DNA of 64,000 nt, from the NCBI GenBank assembly GCA_016785955.1, contig JAEUWH010000113.1, positions 1-64,000 of the forward strand. The letters are read 5' to 3'. Below the pieces are notes generated by a model. That model was not told where the DNA came from, made no database searches, and saw only the letters and a program-made list of their open reading frames with translations. How positions within the stretch are numbered: position 1 is the stretch's first letter; every line of letters starts with the position of its first letter. Positions 34,372 to 43,325 of the stretch are shown here, one piece after another. The position numbers and the translations under genes were made by a program. This stretch comes from Pseudobdellovibrionaceae bacterium. GTDB taxonomy: Bacteria; Bdellovibrionota; Bdellovibrionia; Bdellovibrionales; Bdellovibrionaceae.

Positions 34372-35970
34372 TTAGTGAGATTTTCTTTTAGCTTCAAGAT
34401 ATTCGTCATAGGTAATGTGATTGTCATAAACCACAACGCCGTTTTCAATTTCGATAATGCGGTTAGCGGTGGTTTGCATAAATTCGTGATCATGGGACGT
34501 AAAAATCACATTGCCTTTAAAACGCTTCACGCCTTCATTCACCGCCGAGATACTTTCTAAATCCAAGTGACTGGTGGGGCCATCAAGTAATAAAACATTG
34601 GCCCCAGAAAGCATCATTTTCGAAAACATGCATCGAACACGCTCTCCACCAGATAAAACGGACGGTTTTTTAAGCGCTTCATTCCCACTGAAAAGCATTT
34701 TACCTAAAAACCCACGCAAAAATGATTCGTCTTTTTCGGTCGAATACTGACGGAGCCAATCCACCAGCGAGTCCTCGCCCCCAGAAAAATATTTAGAATT
34801 GTCGGTGGGAAAGTAATTTAATGAGGTGGTGATACCCCAGGTAAACGAACCGGTCTCGGGCTTAGCCTCGCCGGCAAGAATATCCAATAAGGTGGTTTTC
34901 GCCAGGTCACTCTTGCCCACTAACGCAATTTTATCGCCTTTACGGACCGTAAAGCTGACATTTTTTAGCACGGGTTCGCCTTTGGCCGAGGCCGAAACTT
35001 TATCCACCGTCAAAACATCGTTACCGATTTCGCGCTTGATATCAAAGCCAACAAACGGCTGTCGACGTGAGGATGCGGGCATATCGTTAAACGTCAACTT
35101 TTCCAGCTGCTTCTGACGTGAAGAAGCCTGCCTAGACTTAGAGGCATTCGCACTGAAACGCGCGATAAAAGCCTTAAGCTCTTCCGCCTTATCCGCGCTC
35201 TTTTTATTTTGATCCGTCAACAGCCTCTGACTAAGCTCACTGGCTTGACGCCAAAAATCGTAATTTCCTGTGTACGTTGTAATCTTGGAATAATCGATGT
35301 CCGCCATGTGCGTACATACTTTGTTCAAGAAATATCGATCATGGGAAATAACAATGACCGTATTTTCAAAATTCAAAAGAAAGTCTTCCAACCACTTGAT
35401 CGCATATATATCCAAGTGATTTGTTGGCTCATCCAACAACAGGATATCCGGCTTCCCAAACAGGGCTTGGGCTAAAAGCACTTTCACTTTGTCACCACCG
35501 GTGATCTCACTCATTAATTTTGAGTGATTTTCTTCGGGAACACCAAGGTCCGCCAGCATTTTACCCGCTTCGGATTCGGCCTCCCAGCCATTGAGTTCGG
35601 CAAACTGCATTTCAAGTTCAGAAGCCCTTATACCGTCGGCTTCCGAAAAATCAGGTTTAGCATATATTTGATCTTTCTCTTGCATCACTCGATACAGTTT
35701 ATCATTACCCATCAATACGGTCGTTAACACGCTGAAGGCATCATAAGCATAATGATCCTGCTTTAACGCCGACAAACGCATATTGGGCGAGATCATAATT
35801 TCGCCTGTATTCGGGGACAATTCTTTAGACAGGATTTTAAAAAAAGTCGATTTTCCGGCCCCATTGGCTCCGATCAAACCATAGCAGTTTCCCGGGGTGA
35901 ATTTCACATTCACATCTTCGAATAACTTTCGTCCTCCAAAACTTAAACTGACATTGCTGGTGCTGATCAT
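34372..35970 (-). CDS. ABC-F family ATPase (YbiT-like) with altered second ATP site
   Basis: 532 residues from the ATG at 35968-35970 (ribosome site GAGGAG); the frame extends upstream without support. Two ABC domains joined by a basic linker and no membrane segments, as in translation factors of the ABC-F class. First domain: Walker A GANGAGKST, signature ITGGDKVK, Walker B ILLLDEPTNHLD. Second domain: Walker A GKSDLAKTT, signature LSGGERVR, and LLLDGPTSHLD, where the catalytic Glu is replaced by Gly. Site 2 is therefore probably unable to hydrolyse ATP normally. ABC-F proteins act on the ribosome; that role here is by family. Confidence 0.88.
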   Translation of the reverse strand: MISTSNVSLSFGGRKLFEDVNVKFTPGNCYGLIGANGAGKSTFFKILSKELSPNTGEIMISPNMRLSALKQDHYAYDAFSVLTTVLMGNDKLYRVMQEKDQIYAKPDFSEADGIRASELEMQFAELNGWEAESEAGKMLADLGVPEENHSKLMSEITGGDKVKVLLAQALFGKPDILLLDEPTNHLDIYAIKWLEDFLLNFENTVIVISHDRYFLNKVCTHMADIDYSKITTYTGNYDFWRQASELSQRLLTDQNKKSADKAEELKAFIARFSANASKSRQASSRQKQLEKLTFNDMPASSRRQPFVGFDIKREIGNDVLTVDKVSASAKGEPVLKNVSFTVRKGDKIALVGKSDLAKTTLLDILAGEAKPETGSFTWGITTSLNYFPTDNSKYFSGGEDSLVDWLRQYSTEKDESFLRGFLGKMLFSGNEALKKPSVLSGGERVRCMFSKMMLSGANVLLLDGPTSHLDLESISAVNEGVKRFKGNVIFTSHDHEFMQTTANRIIEIENGVVVYDNHITYDEYLEAKRKSH

Positions 35971-36077
35971 TAGGGGATGCTCCTCGTTTTTTGAATCCTG
36001 GTAATTTACAGCGAAATTACTGAATTGACAACCACCCCGCGCACGTCGTGCCGAATCCCAAATACGCGCCGTAAAAT

Positions 36078-37325
36078 TTACAGAAGATCCGTCTCTGCAT
36101 GATTGACCAACCGAGCGGCCTGCCACTGTTCAGAGTCATAACCCCGCTCATAGTCGCTCCGGTGCGAGTATATATTGCCATCCACTACCAAGCCACGTCC
36201 TTCGATCGTCTTACCTGCCAACGAATGGTAATAGGCCACAGGAATAGAAATCGTCACGCCGGGCCCCCAAATATCCGTCAAAGGATAAAAAATGGCAACC
36301 AACAGCTCGCCCGCCGTCCCCGCCCCATAGATCGGCGTTTTAAACAGTTCTCGAAATGCCAGCGCCACCCATTCCGCTGTCGATTTCGACTGAGCATCCA
36401 CCAACACCATTTGTGGTCTCGGCAAACAATGCTTGGTTTTAAATGTTTTCAAGGCAATGGAATCATACCGCGCCAACGTCTGAATTTGGTATTCATCATC
36501 CAAATCGTCATCAAAATAGCCGACGCGCCCCAAGTCTCTGTTTTTTTTCAGGTGACCCACGACGGTGGGTTGACACAGAAATGGAGTTAACACTCTTAAA
36601 CCTGCCACAAAATTTCCGCCGTTATTTCCTCGCAAATCAACAATCACCTTATCACCGGGATTGATCTTCGCAAAAACAGACTCTAGCTTTTGAGGATCAA
36701 AATAGTGGCTCTTAAATGATTCCACGGATATGATCTTCACTCCTTCTACCTCGCTGACACGGATTGGCCGCTGAAGGGTGAAGGTTTTCGGTTCAAGTTT
36801 GACCGTGTATATCTTTTTTCTTCGCTCCAGTGCAAGTTCACCCCGCCAGCGATTCAGCGTATAGGTTCCCATGCTCTCGTTTTTACCCAGAACCACGCGA
36901 TCACCACTCTGCAATCCTTTTTTCTGAGCTTCACTGCCGGGAAAGATACGAGTGATGATCAATTCTCCGTCCATAAATTTTGATTCGATTCCATTCTCTA
37001 AATCGGTGTCGGTCAAAATAGCGGCGCTCTCTTGCGGGCCAAACAATTCCAGATGTGAGACCTTAAGTTCGGACAGAATTTGATTGCCTCTTTCCAGTTG
37101 CGGCTTGGGCTCAGCCGTTTCCCGCATCACGTAACGAGACTTCATACGACAGTCACGCAACCATTGGGACAGATCGGCACCCACCGGGATGATTCTCTCA
37201 AAAACGAACTGACAGGTTTGATAAATACGATTGTGAGTTTGGTTGAATTTCTCAATTAACGGATAAAACAACAAAAGACATAAACCCATCGTGATGATGG
37301 CTTTAAGTAGAATAGCAATAGGCAT
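36078..37325 (-). CDS. S41-type peptidase with PDZ-like domain
   Basis: 415 residues from the ATG at 37323-37325; the frame opens 12 codons earlier but that start lies in a terminator hairpin. One N-terminal membrane segment (AIITMGLCLLLFYPLI) anchors it. A PDZ-like region is at about 115-165 (GELIITRIFPGSEAQKKGLQ, SGDRVVLG). The S41/C-terminal processing core includes VDLRGNNGGNFVAGLRVLTP and the catalytic serine region AQSKSTAEWVALAF, with YGAGTAGE after it. Probably periplasmic processing or quality control. The general base was not located with certainty. Confidence 0.78.
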   Translation of the reverse strand: MPIAILLKAIITMGLCLLLFYPLIEKFNQTHNRIYQTCQFVFERIIPVGADLSQWLRDCRMKSRYVMRETAEPKPQLERGNQILSELKVSHLELFGPQESAAILTDTDLENGIESKFMDGELIITRIFPGSEAQKKGLQSGDRVVLGKNESMGTYTLNRWRGELALERRKKIYTVKLEPKTFTLQRPIRVSEVEGVKIISVESFKSHYFDPQKLESVFAKINPGDKVIVDLRGNNGGNFVAGLRVLTPFLCQPTVVGHLKKNRDLGRVGYFDDDLDDEYQIQTLARYDSIALKTFKTKHCLPRPQMVLVDAQSKSTAEWVALAFRELFKTPIYGAGTAGELLVAIFYPLTDIWGPGVTISIPVAYYHSLAGKTIEGRGLVVDGNIYSHRSDYERGYDSEQWQAARLVNHAETDLL

Positions 37326-37334
37326 AAAAATATT

Positions 37335-37355
37335 CTGGGGCGGATCAGGCCCCAG
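37335..37355 (-). terminator. Candidate terminator after the Fis-type gene
   Basis: CTGGGGC / GCCCCAG, a 7-bp stem with a 7-nt loop; on the minus strand it is followed by AATATTTTT. It separates the Fis-type gene from the protease gene. Confidence 0.55.
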
Positions 37356-37405
37356 AAACAAAAACTATTTTAGCGTTATGACTTAAGACTAGCTTTAAAG
37401 AAAAA

Positions 37406-37843
37406 CTAGGCGGCTTGTGCCACTTTTTTCTTACGCGCTTGGGAAGGATCGATTTGATATTGTTTTACTTTTCGGTACAACGTCGCACGGCCGATACCCA
37501 ACGCCTTAGCCGCTTCAGTCAAATTACCCTTGTACTGACTGATCGCATTTTCGATCGCTTTGGCTTCGATGTCGTCCATTTTTTGAACTTTAGAATCTGC
37601 AGTAGGGGCTGGGAAAGGAAGAACATTGTTTGAGTTGTAATTAGGAGTTACGCTTCCCATACCGGCACTCAGTGTCGGCAGATTCGCGCCAAGTTGCTGA
37701 CGAAAACCCGGATTCTCCAAGTTTGAACGCCATTGTTCTGGTGTATAAACTTGAAACTCAACATCATGAGTTTCCCAGTATTTTCTGGCCGTTTCCACGG
37801 TCTCGTGATTATCACTAACCAAAATTAAGTAAGTCTTAGACAT
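37406..37843 (-). CDS. Fis-type DNA-binding regulator
   Basis: 145 residues from the ATG at 37841-37843, preceded by AAGGGGAGG. The N-terminal ~50 residues form a small alpha/beta region (TYLILVSDNHETVETARKYW) that resembles a truncated receiver but has no phospho-acceptor. A disordered Pro/Asn linker follows, then a C-terminal Fis-type HTH (about 98-130: IENAISQYKGNLTEAAKALG, IGRATLYRKVKQYQID). The basic tail ARKKKVAQAA may touch DNA. Two palindromes lie in its upstream region, hinting at self-regulation. Confidence 0.82.
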   Translation of the reverse strand: MSKTYLILVSDNHETVETARKYWETHDVEFQVYTPEQWRSNLENPGFRQQLGANLPTLSAGMGSVTPNYNSNNVLPFPAPTADSKVQKMDDIEAKAIENAISQYKGNLTEAAKALGIGRATLYRKVKQYQIDPSQARKKKVAQAA

Positions 37844-37862
37844 ATTCCTCCCCTTATGCATC

Positions 37863-37896
37863 TGTATGATACAAATATTGATACCCCTACTGTATC
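37863..37896. promoter_or_regulatory. Palindromes upstream of the Fis-type gene
   Basis: TGTATGATACA (37863-37873) is a perfect palindrome about a central base, and GATAC...GTATC (37880-37896) follows six bases away. Both share the GTATC/GATAC core and lie 20-53 bp upstream of the start, where a repressor or autoregulator would bind. Confidence 0.5.
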
Positions 37897-38061
37897 GGTG
37901 AATCATTTAGGGAATTTAGGGGTTCGTTAAACTTTTTTTTGTTTTGCAACTGATTGAAAAGATAGATCAAAAAAAGACGATGAACTGTCCTGTAAAAAGA
38001 TTAGACACTTTTATGGAAAAATTTTTGAAGGTGACCGCCCATTTAAATGAATCCCCCTCCA

Positions 38062-38094
38062 AAAAAAAAGAGCCATGTTGTAGCTCTTTTTTTT
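38062..38094 (-). terminator. Strong Rho-independent terminator
   Basis: AAAAAAAAGAGC and GCTCTTTTTTTT flank a 9-nt loop, with A- and T-runs on both sides. On the minus strand it ends the acidic-protein gene starting at 38707; it could also act on the plus strand. Confidence 0.8.
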
Positions 38095-38137
38095 CATTCT
38101 GCTCTTTCAAAAACAAATTAATTTATATCACATTTTT

Positions 38138-38707
38138 TTAACGACGACCTGATTTGATCTTCAATTGAAGTTTAGAAATCAAGTGAACCGCCATTTTTTC
38201 TTGAACCTTACACATTTTCAGTTCGTCACGTCGGTAGGACCGTTGAGATGGGGTTAATGTACCCGTTTCTAGTTCCATTTCGTAATCTAATTTAGAAGAA
38301 CGAATGCCTTCTAGTTCTTTTGTTTGTTGTTTAAATAGCTTGGTCACTCCACTCAAAGGAGCGACTTCGATCCACTCTTCTTTATTGCGGTACCAACTGA
38401 CCATTCTCAAAAAACGTGCTTTGTTTTTAGCTAATGTGAACTTTGGAAACTGCGTTTCACTTAGCTCTAGGATGTTGTCAATTTCGTCTAAATTAACGTT
38501 ATCTTCTTCATCTTCCCCCAAAAGCTGACCTTTCATCATCTCTTGAGTCAATGCCGGGTCGTCAAACTCTAGGTCAAACGCGCTTTTAACCTTGCCCTGG
38601 CCTTCTTCATCATCCTCACCCTCAGTATCAAGATCGGCCTCGATCTCTATGTCTTTTTGGAATTCCGTACCGCCGCCGCCCACATCTTCATATATATCAG
38701 ACATCAT
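38138..38707 (-). CDS. Acidic cytoplasmic protein of unknown function
   Basis: 189 residues from the ATG at 38705-38707 (a second ATG follows), preceded by GGGGAGG. The first ~90 residues are very acidic (DIEIEADLDTEGEDDEEGQG), the last ~90 basic and helical (KKFTLAK-type segments, RSYRRDELKMCKVQEKMAVH). This charge split suggests a partner-binding or nucleic-acid-associated protein, but no family is recognised. A strong terminator follows. Confidence 0.65.
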   Translation of the reverse strand: MMSDIYEDVGGGGTEFQKDIEIEADLDTEGEDDEEGQGKVKSAFDLEFDDPALTQEMMKGQLLGEDEEDNVNLDEIDNILELSETQFPKFTLAKNKARFLRMVSWYRNKEEWIEVAPLSGVTKLFKQQTKELEGIRSSKLDYEMELETGTLTPSQRSYRRDELKMCKVQEKMAVHLISKLQLKIKSGRR

Positions 38708-38989
38708 GAACACAACCTCCCCAGATTTTGATAAGCTTTTATAGCCTAAAAACCAAAATGACACAAGATGGAAAGCCCAAAAATTGTCACAATGAAAAGG
38801 TTTTAGACAAACGCCCTTCTAACATATTGATCTCATCCCCTCACAGACCCCTAAAAGAAATTTTTTCAACCTGGCATCACCATTGCTTCAGAAAACAGTA
38901 TGAGCACGTTTTAAGGTTTCTATATCGGAAGGATACTCAATCTGGTTTTTGAAACTTTGAAATATGCGGCGCTAATGAAGGAGCAGCCT

Positions 38990-39430
38990 ATGAGATCATT
39001 ACTTTTTTTAACTCTTGCAACATTTATCACGAGTGTTTTTCTGATTTCGTGCAATAACAAGGACGAAGGCAATAAAGATGCTGAAATTCAGCAAGCAAAA
39101 ATTGCTTATGACCGCTGTGTTTCCATAAAAGGACAAGCCTACTGTAATGCAGGAAAAGCTGGGACCTTGGCCTCTTTGGCAGAATTTTACGGACAAAGTG
39201 CTTATTACAATTTCTATGGTTACAATAACTACCTAGCGGTGAACCCAAACACCACCAACTACAACCAAGATCAATTGAATGTGTATTTTGAAAATTATTT
39301 AAAATCTTCAACGAAGCAAGACATCTTGTTATTGAGTAATCGCTGGTACCAAATGAGTACCGAAGTGAACTCGCTGGCTTCACCATTGAATACTTTTGGT
39401 CGTCGCTGCACCATCTATGGATGCTATTAG
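38990..39430 (+). CDS. Small Tyr/Asn-rich lipoprotein
   Basis: 146 residues from the ATG at 38990, preceded by GAAGGAG; the frame extends 11 codons upstream without support. Lipoprotein signal with lipobox FLISC (Cys at about 21). The mature part has an Asn/Tyr-rich centre (YNFYGYNNYLAVNPNTTNYN) and cysteines in DRCVSI, AYCNAG and RRCTIYGCY at the very end. No family recognised. Its stop overlaps the end of the convergent subtilase gene by 4 bp. Confidence 0.68.
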   Translation: MRSLLFLTLATFITSVFLISCNNKDEGNKDAEIQQAKIAYDRCVSIKGQAYCNAGKAGTLASLAEFYGQSAYYNFYGYNNYLAVNPNTTNYNQDQLNVYFENYLKSSTKQDILLLSNRWYQMSTEVNSLASPLNTFGRRCTIYGCY

Positions 39431-41076
39431 TTTCTATCTATGATTTGACCAGCAGCAACGGCCAACGCCGCCTGAACAGCCAGGTCTGCCTGCACCACAC
39501 CGGAACCTGTTTCGTTTTCAGTATCGTCCGAGATTTTCTTTGCAGTGGCTTTTAAAAGCGCCTTAACTTGTGTCGGCGTTAATGCTTTGTTCACCGATTT
39601 CATCAATGCTACCACGCCACTGACATGCGGAGTCGCCATACTAGTTCCATTCATCGAAGCGTGATTCGTAATGGCCGTGATCATTTGCGTTTGAACCACT
39701 TGTCCTTCTTTCAAGGCATTCATCATGGCGTCCCCAGCGGCTAAATCAACCATGAAAACCCCAACCGAGACTTCAGAACCGTCGTCTGTTAATGACCCGC
39801 GAATCGACTCCGTGGTATTGTTAAAAATAATAACGGCCGCGGCTTTTGCTTTGATCGCATTGTCGACTTTTTCTCGAAATGTCAGCTCGCCGCGTTTAAT
39901 CAACGCGATTTTACCTTCCACGTTCAGATTCGTAAAATCATCCTCTTTACCCAAACCGACGTATATCATTTGGCCCGACACAGGACGAAGCAAGGTTTTT
40001 GAGCCTTCAAAAGCCGAACTCTTTGTCTTTTGAAAGTCCCCACCACCCATAGCCACCTTGACCATCGCTTCACGACCAGACGCCAGTGGCACGGACGAAA
40101 TCACATCGACCCCCGGAGCAACAACAGCCAATTCGGGACCATACTGTGAAAACTCGGCGCGCTTCATGTCTGCATCCACCGCACCTACAGCAATGCACTC
40201 GGGTAAAGCCGCCGGAAAACTGACATCGCTAGAGCCATCATTACCAGAGGCCGCCACAATCGTGATTCCCGCATCGAACGCGCGCTTGACCGCAATACGC
40301 TCGGCCATTGACGACCACATCCCACCCAAAGACATGCTAATAACATCGACTTTTTGTTCAACCCCCCAGTTTATCCCTTCCGCAATTGAAATATTCGAGC
40401 ATCCATCTTCGGCGCACACTCGACCCGCCAGAATATGAGCCGTCGGCGCCACTCCCGAAAATCCAGATTTATCCAATACACCCGCCACGGTACCAGCCAC
40501 ATGCGTTCCATGCCCAATCGTGTCCTTATAGGCATACCCGTCCTGCTGATCACCGACAAAGTCTTTTGCATTTTCTAAATTGGGTCGAATAGCCGGATGA
40601 TCACGATCAATCCCCGTGTCTAAAATAAGAACGCGCGCACCAGCCCCTCCAGCCGTGACATTCCAAGTGCGTCCGGAATTAATAGCCCCAATTCCCCACG
40701 GACGGTCCTGTTCAAAAAAGCGAAATGCGCCCGCATCTAAAACAGGTTTTTTAAATTGCCCCAGAGGGAACGGCAATGGATGCTTGACCTCTTTTTCGAC
40801 AAACAAAACATTACGATTTTTTTTCAAAGACTGAACTTCAAGATCAGACAAATGCTTAACAACCACTGTATCTAAAGCCTGAAGATGGGTTTCAATCCGA
40901 TCGACTGTCAGGGTGTACCCCTGAGAATTCATGTAGCTCTGAAGCTGAAGATTTGAATCTTTTCGTGAAACCAACTCTTGATGTAGGTCGTGGTTTTTAA
41001 AAGTCACCATATAACGTTCGGCTATGGCCATTTGTGAAAATACAATCGATACAAAGAGCAAACTCTTAGTCTTCAT
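39427..41076 (-). CDS. Secreted subtilisin-like serine protease (S8)
   Basis: 549 residues. Signal peptide at 1-19 (SLLFVSIVFSQMAIA), an inhibitor-I9-like propeptide at about 20-100, then the subtilase domain. Catalytic triad: D153 (VLILDTGIDRDHP), H189 (IGHGTHVAGTVAG) and S479 (MNGTSMATPHVSG); oxyanion Asn is in VAASGNDGSS. A protease-associated (PA) domain is inserted at about 370-455 (GKIALIKRGELTFREKVDNA). Exported protease, probably self-maturing. Possible role in nutrient or prey protein digestion is inference. Confidence 0.95.
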   Translation of the reverse strand: MKTKSLLFVSIVFSQMAIAERYMVTFKNHDLHQELVSRKDSNLQLQSYMNSQGYTLTVDRIETHLQALDTVVVKHLSDLEVQSLKKNRNVLFVEKEVKHPLPFPLGQFKKPVLDAGAFRFFEQDRPWGIGAINSGRTWNVTAGGAGARVLILDTGIDRDHPAIRPNLENAKDFVGDQQDGYAYKDTIGHGTHVAGTVAGVLDKSGFSGVAPTAHILAGRVCAEDGCSNISIAEGINWGVEQKVDVISMSLGGMWSSMAERIAVKRAFDAGITIVAASGNDGSSDVSFPAALPECIAVGAVDADMKRAEFSQYGPELAVVAPGVDVISSVPLASGREAMVKVAMGGGDFQKTKSSAFEGSKTLLRPVSGQMIYVGLGKEDDFTNLNVEGKIALIKRGELTFREKVDNAIKAKAAAVIIFNNTTESIRGSLTDDGSEVSVGVFMVDLAAGDAMMNALKEGQVVQTQMITAITNHASMNGTSMATPHVSGVVALMKSVNKALTPTQVKALLKATAKKISDDTENETGSGVVQADLAVQAALAVAAGQIIDRN

Positions 41077-41253
41077 AAATCCTCATCCTTGGATTTGTTT
41101 TTTTTAAAGCCTTCGCATCCCGCCATAAGGCTCGACTTCAATTAAAGAAAACTAAACCAAGGATAGCAAATGAAAAACAGCAATCGCCAGCACATTTGAT
41201 TCTATAGTTTACATAACAAATTTTTATCTGGACGTAAAACTAGAGGTCTAGAA
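41077..41253. other. Non-coding leader region
   Basis: Between the protease start and a candidate small gene. AAATCC...GGATTT at 41077-41096 with a following T-run looks like a plus-strand terminator but overlaps the protease ribosome site and has no gene to end, so I do not call it one. Confidence 0.35.
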
Positions 41254-41424
41254 ATGGCTCCTAGACAGAATATCAAGGCGATACGACAAAAAATAAAGAG
41301 AGGAAAAAACCAGATGACAGACCAGTTACAACTCGCCTGCTGTCCAGGAAAAAACTATGATCTGCCGCCGATCCTTCTGGATTCCATGAAAGCCCGGGGG
41401 ACGCTCACTCTTTTTGGGATTTAA
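41254..41424 (+). CDS. Candidate 56-residue small protein
   Basis: Open frame of 56 codons with AGAGG seven bases before the ATG. The N-terminus is basic (MAPRQNIKAIRQKIKRGKNQ), then MTDQLQLACCPGKNYDLPPI and a short hydrophobic end. A second in-frame ATG at 41314 also has GAGAGG upstream. No family recognised and no conservation could be tested, so it may be spurious. It lies in a 470-bp gap before a secreted protein gene. Confidence 0.35.
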   Translation: MAPRQNIKAIRQKIKRGKNQMTDQLQLACCPGKNYDLPPILLDSMKARGTLTLFGI

Positions 41425-41548
41425 CAACTGTCTAACAATTTTACACCCCTCAACTATTTAAAACTCATCTTATTACTTCCCCTATCATGAAACGTTGGTC
41501 CTCAATTTGAATTACCTTTAAGTGGAATATAATCAATGAGAGGTCTGT

Positions 41549-42220
41549 ATGTTAAATTGGAAGTACTTTGTCGTTACCACACTCGCGTGCTCGGCGCTTT
41601 TTGCCCAAATTGAGTTCAACAAAAAGGACGTTCTGAAAGGAAAAATCGTCCTTAAAGACAAAACCGATAAGGATATGGAAATAACACAAGACTCTAAGCT
41701 CGAGGTAACATTAACCTCGACAGCTACAATCGATAATCTGATTTTGAACAGTCAATACCAAGTCGTGCTAAAAATTGGTGATCAAGAAGTAGTCTACAAT
41801 GTTGAGCCCACCAAGAATGCGGATAAAGATAATCGCTTGGACTATGTCGGCAAGAAGGAAGACAATAAGCAAACCTTAGGAATTCAATGCAATGTCGAGC
41901 CGACCAAACTTGAAGCCCCCTCTTCCGTGAACTATGAAAAAGGCTTTGTGGCCTGCGTGAAATCTAACAGCAGCTGCAGATCTTATGCTCTGCATACCGA
42001 GAAAGAATTTAAGTATGGCGAGACCCAAATCTGTATCGGAAAACGCGAAGTGGAGCTTTCAAAAGAAAATGCTAAACAAATTGATGTGATCACCTGCAAA
42101 CTTGCGGATGATTGGACTGATCGCGCGACGAACGCTAAAAACAGCGTCATGTTCAGTTTCAAACGCACCTCGGACAGTATGGAAAAACACATCAAGATCG
42201 CCGCTAGCGAATGTAAATAA
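41549..42220 (+). CDS. Secreted protein of unknown function
   Basis: 223 residues, ribosome site GAGAGG. Signal peptide at 1-19 (YFVVTTLACSALFA, cleavage before QIEF). The mature protein is beta-rich and Lys/Asp-rich, with five or six cysteines in the second half (IQCNVE, VACVKSNSSCRSY, QICIGK, ITCKLA, ASECK), likely forming disulfides. No family recognised. Its end overlaps the convergent methyltransferase gene by 17 bp. Confidence 0.7.
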   Translation: MLNWKYFVVTTLACSALFAQIEFNKKDVLKGKIVLKDKTDKDMEITQDSKLEVTLTSTATIDNLILNSQYQVVLKIGDQEVVYNVEPTKNADKDNRLDYVGKKEDNKQTLGIQCNVEPTKLEAPSSVNYEKGFVACVKSNSSCRSYALHTEKEFKYGETQICIGKREVELSKENAKQIDVITCKLADDWTDRATNAKNSVMFSFKRTSDSMEKHIKIAASECK

Positions 42221-43325
42221 GAATCGACAAAGTGATCTTTAGTCCACCATTGATCACTGGAAAATGAAGCGCGTGGAGCGCTTCTTTGTCTTTAACAGGC
42301 TCCGGATGAAACAATGCCAATAACTGTGGCTTGAAAACAAGCTTCAATGTCTTCATCATATCTTTCAATGTTTCCGACTTGACCTGTTTTCCATATGGCA
42401 AATTTGAAAATATCCAAATACGTTCACTGTGTGAATTTTCATAGTCTCCATTTTTTCCATGAAACAATTCGACCTTCACACCGTTCGAAATTTTGCGCAG
42501 ATTCTGCTGAAGAATATCGAATGTTTCGTGTTCACTTTCGATTCCGACCAACTTTATAAAAGGCAATTTAGAGAACGAAATAAAACTCTTATCCAACGGT
42601 TTCAGCTCTTTAAAGAAAACCAACTTGGAAAACGTGTAAGAACGATGCGTATTTATACCGACATTTTGACTCTCGAGCAGCAACGTTCCAGAACCTGCAA
42701 ATGGATCAATCAACACCGTAGGTTCTTTCCATGGCGAATCCAAGGTATGTATTTTACGTAACGCCCACTGCGCGATTGTTTCCCGCATTGAACCAAACGA
42801 AACTTTTTTATCCAACATACGTTTGTACAACGCCGGCCCTGTCGTATCGATACTGAGCGTGCATACGTCTTCGAAAAAATCAACCAACAAGATAAAATCA
42901 CTTTCTTCTGATTCACTTGCTTTTGAAAGCAATTCATATCCCGAATAAACACGATTAAAAACTTCAAATATTTTCTTCTCTTGCCCCAACTTTGATTTTC
43001 GCGAATTCACTTTCACAAAAACACGAGACTTGGGCGGAAACCATTCAGACAAGGATCGGCCTCTTAGCTTTTTCTCAAGATCACTGAAAAACACGCAATG
43101 AAACTCGTCCCAACGAACCAATATCCGCGTCGCCAATTTAGAATACAGATTCAGATACACTGACTCCTTCACGTCGGACTGAAATTCAACCCCGCCTTTT
43201 TGGGAAGATAGAATCTGAAAACCATGATCGTATTCATAAATTGCATGAAAATTTTTGATCTCGGATTCCATTTCACTTTCAAAGCCAGGCGCCGTAACGG
43301 CGAAAAATTTAGGCACTTTTTGCAT
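42204..43325 (-). CDS. THUMP-domain RNA methyltransferase (RlmL-like)
   Basis: 373 residues. The N-terminal ~150 residues match a ferredoxin-like plus THUMP RNA-binding region (FFAVTAPGFESEMESEIKNF, LATRILVRWDEFHC). The C-terminal methyltransferase has FVKVNSRKSKLG, LYKRMLDKKVSFGSMRETIA, the SAM motif LIDPFAGSGTLLLES and the active motif FSNLPYGKQV (NLPYG for NPPYG). The family methylates guanine N2 in rRNA. It lacks the second methyltransferase of RlmL from Escherichia coli. The start overlaps the MFS gene by 17 bp. Confidence 0.82.
   Translation of the reverse strand: MQKVPKFFAVTAPGFESEMESEIKNFHAIYEYDHGFQILSSQKGGVEFQSDVKESVYLNLYSKLATRILVRWDEFHCVFFSDLEKKLRGRSLSEWFPPKSRVFVKVNSRKSKLGQEKKIFEVFNRVYSGYELLSKASESEESDFILLVDFFEDVCTLSIDTTGPALYKRMLDKKVSFGSMRETIAQWALRKIHTLDSPWKEPTVLIDPFAGSGTLLLESQNVGINTHRSYTFSKLVFFKELKPLDKSFISFSKLPFIKLVGIESEHETFDILQQNLRKISNGVKVELFHGKNGDYENSHSERIWIFSNLPYGKQVKSETLKDMMKTLKLVFKPQLLALFHPEPVKDKEALHALHFPVINGGLKITLSILIYIR

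Noticed and set aside
41077-41096. Plus-strand terminator-like hairpin
   Set aside because: No plus-strand gene ends here and the arms coincide with the protease ribosome site.
41507-41533. Promoter-like TTGAAT...TATAAT before the secreted protein gene
   Set aside because: Spacer is only 15 bp and the predicted start would cut off the ribosome site.
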